Source: Galbibacter mesophilus (GTDB lineage: Bacteria; Bacteroidota; Bacteroidia; Flavobacteriales; Flavobacteriaceae). Taken from it: DNA of 64,000 nt. Positions 18,672-25,337 of this stretch are shown here, one piece after another (positions within the stretch are counted from its first letter, which is position 1; each line of letters starts with the position of its first letter). Below the pieces are notes generated by a model. The model was given only the letters and a program-made list of their open reading frames with translations, made no database searches and was not told the origin of the DNA. The position numbers and the translations under genes are program-made. The stretch covers positions 372,001 through 436,000 of the forward strand of contig NZ_JAMQVC010000002.1 in assembly GCF_023721415.1 (NCBI RefSeq). Reading direction: 5' to 3'.

Positions 18672-19583
18672 ATGAGGATACGAAAATTTGCAGCTATCGA
18701 CATAGGTTCCAACGCCATTCGGTTATTGATAAATAATGTAATTGAGTATGAAGAAAAGGCAGCACAATTCAAGAAAAGCTCTTTGGTTAGAGTCCCTGTG
18801 CGCTTAGGTCAAGATTCTTTTACGGTTGGGGAAATCTCCAAGCAAAATACCGAACGAATGGTAGATACCATGAAAGCTTTTAAATTTTTAATGAAAGTTC
18901 ATGGTGTTGAAAAATATATGGCTTGTGCTACTTCTGCTATGCGAGAGGCCAATAATGGAAACGAATTGGTGGATACAATTAAAAGTAAATCGGGGATAGA
19001 AATAGAGATTATTGATGGAAAAAAAGAAGCCGCTATCATTGCTTCAACCGATTTACACACATTGATTGATAAAGATAAAACCTATCTGTATGTAGATGTT
19101 GGCGGAGGAAGCACCGAGTTCACTATTTTTAGCAATGGTAAGATTGTAGCTTCCAAATCCTATAAAATTGGGACGGTACGTTTACTTAATGAAATGATTT
19201 CCGCAGAAACGTGGAAGGATATTGAAAAGTGGATTAAAAGTCACTCTAAAAAGTATAAGAGTATTGAAATTATTGGTTCCGGAGGCAATATTAATAAGCT
19301 TTTTAAAATGTCTGGTAGAAAACCGGGCGAACCGTTATCGTATATTTATTTAAACGCTCAGTATCAGTTTCTACAGGAAATGAGCTACGAAGACAGGATT
19401 TCCGAACTGGGTTTAAATCCGGATAGAGCCGATGTTATTATCCCCGCTACCCGAATTTATCTTAATGCGTCTAAATGGAGTGGCGCCAAGCGTATTCATG
19501 TTCCTAAAATCGGACTTTCGGATGGTATTATTAAGTTGCTCTACAATTTGGAAAAAGAGAACAGTATCTACGCTGAAATGTAA
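18672..19583 (+). CDS. Ppx/GppA-family exopolyphosphatase
   Basis: A 303-residue phosphatase of the actin-like ASKHA fold that removes terminal phosphate from polyphosphate or converts pppGpp to ppGpp. Phosphate-binding motifs AAIDIGSNAIRLLI, VDVGGGSTEF and IGSGGNINKLF are intact. The protein is about 200 residues shorter than E. coli Ppx and lacks the HD-type C-terminal domain, as in many bacterial short Ppx proteins. Placement after ppk supports exopolyphosphatase. Confidence 0.92.
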   Translation: MRIRKFAAIDIGSNAIRLLINNVIEYEEKAAQFKKSSLVRVPVRLGQDSFTVGEISKQNTERMVDTMKAFKFLMKVHGVEKYMACATSAMREANNGNELVDTIKSKSGIEIEIIDGKKEAAIIASTDLHTLIDKDKTYLYVDVGGGSTEFTIFSNGKIVASKSYKIGTVRLLNEMISAETWKDIEKWIKSHSKKYKSIEIIGSGGNINKLFKMSGRKPGEPLSYIYLNAQYQFLQEMSYEDRISELGLNPDRADVIIPATRIYLNASKWSGAKRIHVPKIGLSDGIIKLLYNLEKENSIYAEM

Positions 19584-19593
19584 TTTCCCGGTC

Positions 19594-19620
19594 ACTTCAA
19601 GTATGGTTTGTTACTTGAGT
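19594..19620. terminator. Bidirectional terminator between ppx and DUF3307 gene
   Basis: A hairpin pairs 19594-19603 (one bulged T) with TACTTGAGT at 19612-19620, between two convergent genes 37 bases apart, followed by a short T run on the plus strand. Confidence 0.4.
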
Positions 19621-20334
19621 TTAAGCGGTAAATAATCCAGATACAAAAAGTAAAGAAGTTACAATAGCAATCCCAAAGCTTAGCAAAGTACCTATAAGAA
19701 TGTATTCGGTAAGCTTTCTATCCTTGGCTTCTGTTAAATCGCTAAATCTAAAAATGGATTTCGCAGCAATTAAAAAGCCTACGCCTTCCCAATGATTGGT
19801 GGCTATAAAGGTGAAAACCAATAAACGCTCCAGCATTCCAATATATTTTCCAGCATTTTCTAAAGAATCCCCAGAGTCCATTTCTGTTTTTGGGGTGTAG
19901 ATGGAAATGAGTGTTTTTATTATAATGGAAGTGGGATGGGTTAAAAATATAATTGCACTTAAAAGTAGCCATGTATTGGAGGGAAATATTTCACTGAAAA
20001 TTATATTTTCAGAAGTCTGCCAAAAGCAAATTGCACCAATTACTAAGATATGTAATAGTTGGTCCAAGAAGAAAAACAGTCTTTTGGTCTTTGGTGTTTG
20101 TAAGGTGAGTTTTGCTGCATCGATAATAAAATGGGTAGCCCCGATGATGAGTGGAATATACCAAAGACTAAAATCCCAAACAAAAAGAAATGCCAATAGC
20201 ACATGAATTAAAACATGTATGTAGAGTTTCCCTGACCTTGCTTTTTTCTCTTCTTTTTCAGCAACCCATTTCTTGGATTGAAAAGTGAAATCTCCCAATA
20301 AATGGGCAAGAAACAATTTTAAAAACAATTCCAT
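19621..20334 (-). CDS. DUF3307 membrane protein
   Basis: A 237-residue integral membrane protein with about six hydrophobic segments. The N-terminal DUF3307 domain shows the family pattern LAHLLGDFTFQSKKWVAEKEEKKARS then HVLIHVLLAFLF and HFIIDAAKL; the His and Asp residues in the membrane are conserved in the family but function is unknown. It is downstream of the SatD-like gene on the same strand, a pairing seen in other Bacteroidota, with a 109-bp gap that carries two perfect palindromes. Confidence 0.88.
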   Translation of the reverse strand: MELFLKLFLAHLLGDFTFQSKKWVAEKEEKKARSGKLYIHVLIHVLLAFLFVWDFSLWYIPLIIGATHFIIDAAKLTLQTPKTKRLFFFLDQLLHILVIGAICFWQTSENIIFSEIFPSNTWLLLSAIIFLTHPTSIIIKTLISIYTPKTEMDSGDSLENAGKYIGMLERLLVFTFIATNHWEGVGFLIAAKSIFRFSDLTEAKDRKLTEYILIGTLLSFGIAIVTSLLFVSGLFTA

Positions 20335-20348
20335 TTTTTTACTTTTTA

Positions 20349-20361
20349 CTCACTTAGTGAG
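20349..20361. promoter_or_regulatory. Palindrome just before the DUF3307 start
   Basis: CTCACTTAGTGAG is a perfect 13-bp palindrome (6-bp arms, one central base) 15 bp upstream of the ATG at 20334. The position fits an operator or a structure in the leader. No protein that binds it is identified. Confidence 0.4.
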
Positions 20362-20410
20362 ATTTATAATCTTAATAACCGTTTTGCAAGTTTCTCTCAC
20401 ACATATCTTT

Positions 20411-20429
20411 CCTGCAATAATATTGCAGG
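20411..20429. promoter_or_regulatory. 19-bp perfect palindrome in the satD-DUF3307 gap
   Basis: CCTGCAATAATATTGCAGG has 9-bp arms and one central base. There is no T run on either side, so it looks like an operator or RNA-processing hairpin rather than a terminator. Confidence 0.4.
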
Positions 20430-20443
20430 TTTACTCCTCGGTG

Positions 20444-21052
20444 TTACAAACTACTTATTTTTTCGCGGTACATAATATCCAATTCCATAATTTCTTCAAA
20501 AGAAGCTCTCTTTAGGCGTTCGCTTACAGCACTTTGTTTAATTCCTATTAAGCTTCCTAATTCCTCTTGAGATAACGTGGGGCTTTCCAAAGATACTTTC
20601 ACAATTTCTGCGGAACTGGCTGTCCAATTATCCATGGCAATTAAAGCTAACTTAAAATACAAGTTTAACTCTTTATTTACTGCGCTATTGTCTGTTTGAA
20701 TGGCTAAATTCGTTTTTAACGGTTTTAGGTTTTCAAATAATTCTCCCGAATTTAAAAACGCACTCCCGTTCGATTCTGAAATTTTCTCACCTTCATGGGT
20801 TTTATCGCCTATACCAATAGACATGCGTACATCTAGTCCTTTTATGCTCTTTATGGTAGCTTTTATTAAAACGGCTGCTGAAAAAGCAAAGTACACATCT
20901 TTGATTTCTACTTGAAAACTGTCCCCACGATATATTTCCCAAAACTTTTGGTTTCCTGAAATACCACTGAATACTTCTTTCAATGGAATCAGCCATTCTT
21001 CAGGATTTTTTTTCCTTGAGTTTATAATATCGCCTGTAATTACACTTGTCAT
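20444..21052 (-). CDS. SatD-family protein with C-terminal HTH
   Basis: A 202-residue protein beginning SVITGDIINSRK, the SatD-family signature. The middle has VYFAFSAAVLIKATIKSIKGLDVRMSIGIGDK, a pattern like nucleotide-cyclase-type folds, and the C-terminus is a helix-turn-helix (LSQEELGSLIGIKQSAVSERLKR, about residues 158-180). It therefore could be a sensor-regulator. It stands upstream of the DUF3307 membrane gene and directly behind a four-site palindrome array at 21073-21176, which suggests autoregulation. The ligand is unknown. Confidence 0.85.
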   Translation of the reverse strand: MTSVITGDIINSRKKNPEEWLIPLKEVFSGISGNQKFWEIYRGDSFQVEIKDVYFAFSAAVLIKATIKSIKGLDVRMSIGIGDKTHEGEKISESNGSAFLNSGELFENLKPLKTNLAIQTDNSAVNKELNLYFKLALIAMDNWTASSAEIVKVSLESPTLSQEELGSLIGIKQSAVSERLKRASFEEIMELDIMYREKISSL

Positions 21053-21072
21053 AGTCTTTTGAAAAACTTATA

Positions 21073-21176
21073 TACCGGCTTATAGCCCGATTTGCAAAAA
21101 TATCGGCTTAAATACCAATATTTATAATTATTGGGTTAATAGCCAATAAAATCAAATATCGGGTTTTAAGGCGATA
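21073..21176. promoter_or_regulatory. Four 20-bp palindromic sites at exact 28-bp steps
   Basis: Sites at 21073-21092 (TACCGG-N8-CCGATT), 21101-21120 (TATCGG-N8-CCAATA), 21129-21148 (TATTGG-N8-CCAATA) and 21157-21176 (TATCGG-N8-GCGATA). Each is 20 bp, each starts 28 bp after the last, and the 8-bp spacers between them differ. GGSTT follows the left half in all four. The array begins 20 bp upstream of the satD-like ATG and overlaps its promoter, so it is probably the operator of the HTH protein. Confidence 0.75.
21095..21102 (-). promoter_or_regulatory. -7 element of the satD-like gene inside the palindrome array
   Basis: TATTTTTG on the minus strand fits TAnnTTTG, lies between the first and second palindromes and 42 bases before the ATG. 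No -33 TTG is seen at ideal spacing; the second site occupies that region. Confidence 0.45.
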
Positions 21177-21206
21177 AAAACAAATTAAAAATAGGATAAG
21201 AGCATC

Positions 21207-21752
21207 TTATAGGTTAATCTTCACATTGTAGCCTTCCAGTTCATGGATAAGTTCGTTTACCGTGTAATCCAATTGATTAGAGTATTCATGGCGTTCTTTG
21301 CGTAATTGGTTCCGTTTTATACTTTTAAAAAAACGTTTCAAATCTTGTTCAGATTCTAGTATGAGTCCGGGCACTTTAACGCTCTTTCCATTATCATCCT
21401 TCGCAACCATGGTAAAATAGGAAGAATTACAGTGTTTCACCGCACCGGTTTGTATATTTTCCGCCTCTACACGAATACCAATAACAATAGATGTATTTCC
21501 CACAAAATTTACGGAAGCTTTCATAGTAACCAGTTCGCCAATTTCTATAGGCTTTAAAAAATCAACCGTATCTACAGAAGCTGTTACACAATACGACCCA
21601 GAATGTTTGGAGGCACAGGCGAACGCAATTTGATCTAAAAGCGATAAAATAAACCCTCCGTGAATTTTTCCACTAAAATTGGAATGGGAGGGAAGCATTA
21701 ATTCAGAAATTTCTACACGTGAGGCACTCACGGGTTTAAGTTTTGGTGTCAT
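21207..21752 (-). CDS. Hotdog-fold acyl-CoA thioesterase
   Basis: A 181-residue thioesterase of the YciA/acyl-CoA hydrolase branch. The hotdog helix and catalytic area read SNFSGKIHGGFILSLLDQIAFACASKHSG, with the conserved HGG and the acidic LLD, followed by VDTVDFLKPIEIGELVTMKASVNFVGNTS. Substrate chain length cannot be told. The C-terminal 45 residues are charged and helical. It is a lone gene upstream of the SatD pair, separated from it by the palindrome array. Confidence 0.92.
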   Translation of the reverse strand: MTPKLKPVSASRVEISELMLPSHSNFSGKIHGGFILSLLDQIAFACASKHSGSYCVTASVDTVDFLKPIEIGELVTMKASVNFVGNTSIVIGIRVEAENIQTGAVKHCNSSYFTMVAKDDNGKSVKVPGLILESEQDLKRFFKSIKRNQLRKERHEYSNQLDYTVNELIHELEGYNVKINL

Positions 21753-21853
21753 ATATTTTTTTAGTTGGTGGTTATGCTCAATTATTCTGGAATTATTAGA
21801 TTATGGCCATGAGTACTATTGTAATTATTTAAAAATACAGCACATTTTTTAGA

Positions 21854-21951
21854 CTATAAGTAGTTGCGTAGGTTAAGGGTTAGTAAGTAGATACCAACTG
21901 AAAGTTTGCGAGCATTCTCACAGGTAGGTGGTGACGCACTATCACTTATAG
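21854..21951. other. Structured non-coding element behind the HTH-protease operon
   Basis: Outer arms CTATAAGT (21854-21861) and ACTTATAG (21944-21951) are perfectly complementary, and just inside them TGCGT (21865-21869) pairs with ACGCA (21934-21938). The 64-base interior contains two further small hairpins, AACT-GAA-AGTT (21896-21906) and TGCGAG-CATT-CTCACA (21907-21922, one C-A mismatch). No long T run follows. The element lies 20 bases past the 3' end of the accessory operon and looks unlike its AT-rich surroundings. Confidence 0.55.
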
Positions 21952-21971
21952 CTGATGTTCTGTATGGTATT

Positions 21972-22508
21972 TTATTTTTCGTTCATTCTGTTAAAAAAAG
22001 GATTGCTCGAGTCATCATTTATCTGATGTCCGTAACCGTATTTTTCGTTTAATTGGTAAAGTCTCAAATATAAATCTACGTAATCTTGGGAAGTCAAAAC
22101 CCAATCGGATATAAGTTTTGCCATTTCATTCATGTCTTCTGCATAAGTCATTCTAGAGTCACTACCTCTTGTTCCATCTGGTTTAAGCGCGACACCTCGA
22201 TTTAAGAAAATCAACTTTTCTTCATGGATAATTTTTCTCTGCTCTGCGAATTCTTTACCTTTTGGCAAATATTTTAACAATAGATTTTGGATTCCGTTGT
22301 AGAACAATGAGTGTTTTTCCTCCGGATTGTCAAATTTCTTGTCAATTAGTTCTTTCAGTTCGTCAATTTCTTTTAATTGACCATCCTCAATATTAATACT
22401 TAACTGTTTGCCTTGTTGTTGTTTTGCCCTTTGAAGTATCTCAAGCTTCTCAATATTTTTCAGTTTTTCTAGCTCTAAATCTTTAGCAGATTTTTTCTTG
22501 TTGTCCAT
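21972..22508 (-). CDS. Unknown partner protein of the HTH-ImmA/IrrE gene
   Basis: A 178-residue soluble protein that I do not recognise. The first 75 residues are strongly charged and predicted helical (KDLELEKLKNIEKLEILQRAKQQQGK), followed by a more globular part with HSLFYNGIQNLLLKYLPKG, GVALKPDGTRGSDSRMTYAEDM and a C-terminal helix SQDYVDLYLRLYQLNEKYGYG. No signal or membrane segment. The ATG is one base after the stop codon of the HTH-protease gene, so the two are co-translated and probably work together, possibly as target, antitoxin or substrate of the protease. Confidence 0.7.
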   Translation of the reverse strand: MDNKKKSAKDLELEKLKNIEKLEILQRAKQQQGKQLSINIEDGQLKEIDELKELIDKKFDNPEEKHSLFYNGIQNLLLKYLPKGKEFAEQRKIIHEEKLIFLNRGVALKPDGTRGSDSRMTYAEDMNEMAKLISDWVLTSQDYVDLYLRLYQLNEKYGYGHQINDDSSNPFFNRMNEK

Positions 22509-22509
22509 A

Positions 22510-23727
22510 TTACTCGACTATTTTATTTAATTCAAATATTTCTTTAATAATTTTCGCTTTTTGTGGGATTGAATCTGTCTCCCAAACTAAAGGAGATAAT
22601 CTCTTAACGGTTTCATCTATTTCTGGAAAATGTTGTCTGTATGCCTTCCAGTAGTTCTTGTTATGATTATAGTACATATCTATCTGAAAAGCACGATAAA
22701 CAAAGCATTTATGAATATTATTCTTTTTTGCAATTTGATTTACCATTAATTCATTATTGATGTGAGGTTTAATAAACCTTAAAAGGTTAGAGTCAAAAAA
22801 GAACTCTTGAGCAAAATCATCTGCGTTCTTCTCGTTTATTAATAACAAATCTGGTTCTCCCGTTAAATGATATCCTTGAGACAAAATACTTTCAAAGTCA
22901 AATAAAACGTGATATAGTTCGTGCAGTAATGCGTACCAGATAGTTGCATAATTCTGATTCAAATCAGTTAGGACTATGCAGGGTTTTCTATTTACAGCAA
23001 AAGTCGCTCCTCTAAACTGAGAAGTAGTTAGTTGTCTTTGAAAACAAACAGTTACTCCAATACTGTACAAAGCTTGACATACTGTTAACAATCCTTTTTC
23101 AATATCTTGAGTGTATGGTTTAATCTTGGGAACTATTTCTTTAAGGTTATTTCGATTATAACTATTTGGGTTTGAGATTCTTTCAAAAATCATATAAGCT
23201 GATGAAATTGAAAAATACCGCATCTTATCAGCGAAATTCCTTTTTGTGGAGCTATAAAGAATCATATTTAATTTTGAAGCATAGTCCTCATATTCTCTTA
23301 TCGATTCAAACCCGAAGAAATCCAATAAGTTTTTCTTGATCTCGGATGAATCAGATTTCGAGTTTATTAAACCAACTTTGCTTAATCTATCGATATCAAA
23401 ATTTTTCTCTATGAATTGAAAATCATTAGAAGTTTCCAGCTTTTTAATTTTATCACTTTGTTGATTTGCAATTAAAAATACTATTAAGTCCTTTAAGTTG
23501 ATGTTTAGAAAATCAGATATTTTCAGTACATTGAATAAGTTAGGATGCTTTATCGAACCATCAAGAATTGGATTAACCGAATTTTTGTCAAGTCCAATTA
23601 AGTTGAAAGCTTGGTTTTCGCTAATGTTTAATTCTTCTATTTTTTTTTCAAAAACTTCACGTGGATTTATAAAATCCTTCGTTCTGAAAGATTCTTGAAG
23701 TAGGTTTGATATTGAAAAGTCATTCAT
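22510..23727 (-). CDS. XRE-type HTH fused to ImmA/IrrE metallopeptidase
   Basis: A 405-residue protein. Residues about 20-85 look like an XRE-type DNA-binding fold (NISENQAFNLIGLDKNSVNPILDG). The centre and C-terminal half is an ImmA/IrrE (DUF955) zinc peptidase domain with HELYH near residue 269 in WYALLHELYHVLF and the downstream acidic helix NEKNADDFAQEFFF that supplies the third ligand. Relatives cleave phage repressors or stress regulators, and related pairs act in toxin-antitoxin and phage defence. Two palindromes flank its promoter. The operon interrupts core genes (thioesterase and rmuC), which suggests acquisition. Confidence 0.85.
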   Translation of the reverse strand: MNDFSISNLLQESFRTKDFINPREVFEKKIEELNISENQAFNLIGLDKNSVNPILDGSIKHPNLFNVLKISDFLNINLKDLIVFLIANQQSDKIKKLETSNDFQFIEKNFDIDRLSKVGLINSKSDSSEIKKNLLDFFGFESIREYEDYASKLNMILYSSTKRNFADKMRYFSISSAYMIFERISNPNSYNRNNLKEIVPKIKPYTQDIEKGLLTVCQALYSIGVTVCFQRQLTTSQFRGATFAVNRKPCIVLTDLNQNYATIWYALLHELYHVLFDFESILSQGYHLTGEPDLLLINEKNADDFAQEFFFDSNLLRFIKPHINNELMVNQIAKKNNIHKCFVYRAFQIDMYYNHNKNYWKAYRQHFPEIDETVKRLSPLVWETDSIPQKAKIIKEIFELNKIVE

Positions 23728-23732
23728 TTATC

Positions 23733-23799
23733 AGGAAAATTTTCCCAAATATAATAGTATTTTTTGTTTGCACCCACACTTTTATGGGAAAATTTTCCT
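23733..23799. promoter_or_regulatory. Twin inverted operators and -7 element of the HTH-protease operon
   Basis: GGAAAATTTTCC occurs at 23734-23745 and again at 23787-23798. With flanks, the sites are the same 15-mer in opposite orientation (23733-23747 and 23785-23799); their centres are 53 bp apart, about five helical turns. A perfect -7 element TATATTTG (minus) at 23746-23753 abuts the first site, and the ATG at 23727 follows. The layout is that of an autorepressed promoter. Confidence 0.75.
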
Positions 23800-23839
23800 A
23801 AAATATTATAAATATGGAATGCAGCATAGTTATTTGTAA

Positions 23840-25192
23840 CTATCTATTCTCAGGCGATTGCAATTCTTCTAAATCCTCATCTTCAGCAGCTCTTTTTATC
23901 CATTTCTGGTCAATTTGTTTACTTGCCTTTGCACCTAGTTTTTTCAATTTTTCAACACGCCCCAAAAGGTTTCCTTTTCCTGTAAGTTTTGTCATGGAAC
24001 TACTGTACGAGTTTTGCACTGTTTGCAGTTGTTTTCCTACTTTCTCCAAATCATCCAATAGGTTTTTAAACTGATCGTAGAGGCGTCCCGCTTGGGTAGC
24101 AATGTCCAATGCATTTTTATGTTGCTTATCGTTTTGCCACATGCTATCAATTGTTCGCAACGTAGCTAAAAGGGTAGAAGGTGTAACAATAACGATATTT
24201 TTTTCAAAAGCTATATTATATAATTGCGGTTCTTGCTGGGATGCAATGGCAAAAGCAGGTTCCATGGGGATAAAAAGTAGCACAAAGTCCGGACTTTCAA
24301 TTTTGTACAAATCATGATAGTTTTTTGCACTTAATTGGTCTACGTGCTTCTTTATGGAATTTACGTGCTCTTTTAATAATGCAGGCCTTAAATCTTCATC
24401 TTCTTCATTAACATAACGTTCGTAAGCAATTAGCGAAACTTTAGAATCGACAATCATTTTTTTATTGTCTGGTAAATGAATAATTACATCGGGAAGTACG
24501 CGCTTTCCTTCTTCCGTAGTAAAACTATTCTGAACGGTATACTCACTCCCTTTTTCCAGTCCAGATTTTTCCAACACTCTTTCCAACACCAATTCGCCCC
24601 AGTTTCCTTGCATTTTGGTATCTCCTTTTAACGCTTTGGTTAAGTTGGAAGCCTCTTTGGTAATTTGTTGGTTGAGGTCTTTTAGATTCCGCAATTGCTC
24701 CTGTAAAGCGGAATGTCGGGTGATACTTTCTTTGTTGCTATCCTCTACGCGTTTTTCAAAAAGTTGAATTTTCTCTTGTAACGGATTCAATATGTTTTTG
24801 ATATTCTCTTTATTCTGAAGCGTAAATTTTTCAGACTTTTCCTCTAAAATACGATTGGCGAGAATTTGAAAATCCTTGGTGAATTTCTCCTGAAGCTTTT
24901 CTACTTCAGCCTTTTGTTCTTTATTTCTTTCCAAAAGGTTATCAAAATCTACTTCTTTTCGAGACAGCTGTATCGCCAAGGCATCTTTTTGCTGACGAAT
25001 TTCCTCTTTTGCCGCAGTTTCTTTTTCAATAGTAGCCCTTAAAGAGGCTATTTGTTGCAGCAGTTGTTGTTCTTGAGTGTCAAAATTATTCTTCTGATTG
25101 CTATTTTTTAGTTTTTGGATATAGATACCAATAAAAATTCCAAAGGCAGCAAAAATAAAAGCAACAAGTATTAAAAGAAGATTTTCAGTCAT
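23840..25192 (-). CDS. rmuC: DNA recombination protein RmuC
   Basis: RmuC limits DNA inversions and recombination at repeats and has a restriction-nuclease-like core. The 450-residue protein has an N-terminal membrane anchor (LLLILVAFIFAAFGIFIGIYI), a long coiled coil (about 30-160) and the conserved core with GNWGELVLERVLEKSGLEKGSEY, RVLPDVIIHLPDNKKMIVDSKVSL, ESPDFVLLFIPMEPAFAIA and the DSMWQNDKQHKNALDIA segment. The C-terminal acidic tail (AAEDEDLEEL) is common. It is upstream of, and on the same strand as, the accessory operon, but 113 bases with two operators separate them. Confidence 0.96.
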   Translation of the reverse strand: MTENLLLILVAFIFAAFGIFIGIYIQKLKNSNQKNNFDTQEQQLLQQIASLRATIEKETAAKEEIRQQKDALAIQLSRKEVDFDNLLERNKEQKAEVEKLQEKFTKDFQILANRILEEKSEKFTLQNKENIKNILNPLQEKIQLFEKRVEDSNKESITRHSALQEQLRNLKDLNQQITKEASNLTKALKGDTKMQGNWGELVLERVLEKSGLEKGSEYTVQNSFTTEEGKRVLPDVIIHLPDNKKMIVDSKVSLIAYERYVNEEDEDLRPALLKEHVNSIKKHVDQLSAKNYHDLYKIESPDFVLLFIPMEPAFAIASQQEPQLYNIAFEKNIVIVTPSTLLATLRTIDSMWQNDKQHKNALDIATQAGRLYDQFKNLLDDLEKVGKQLQTVQNSYSSSMTKLTGKGNLLGRVEKLKKLGAKASKQIDQKWIKRAAEDEDLEELQSPENR

Positions 25193-25337
25193 TATATGTA
25201 TTTTCGTGAAAATTTATACCAATTATTGAATTGGTAAATGAGTTTTATAAATGAAATGTAAAGATAAAAGAATCGCTTCAAATGAATGTCTTTTAAGGAA
25301 AATTTGAACGTACTCATACAAAAAAATTGGTTTCGGA

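Noticed and set aside
21073-21176. CRISPR array
   Set aside because: The repeats are only 20 bp and palindromic, the spacers are 8 bp, and no cas genes are near. Operator sites explain it better.
21854-21951. Integron attC site
   Set aside because: No clear GTTRRRY/RYYYAAC core sites at the arms and no integrase in the window, so I kept it as an unnamed structured element.
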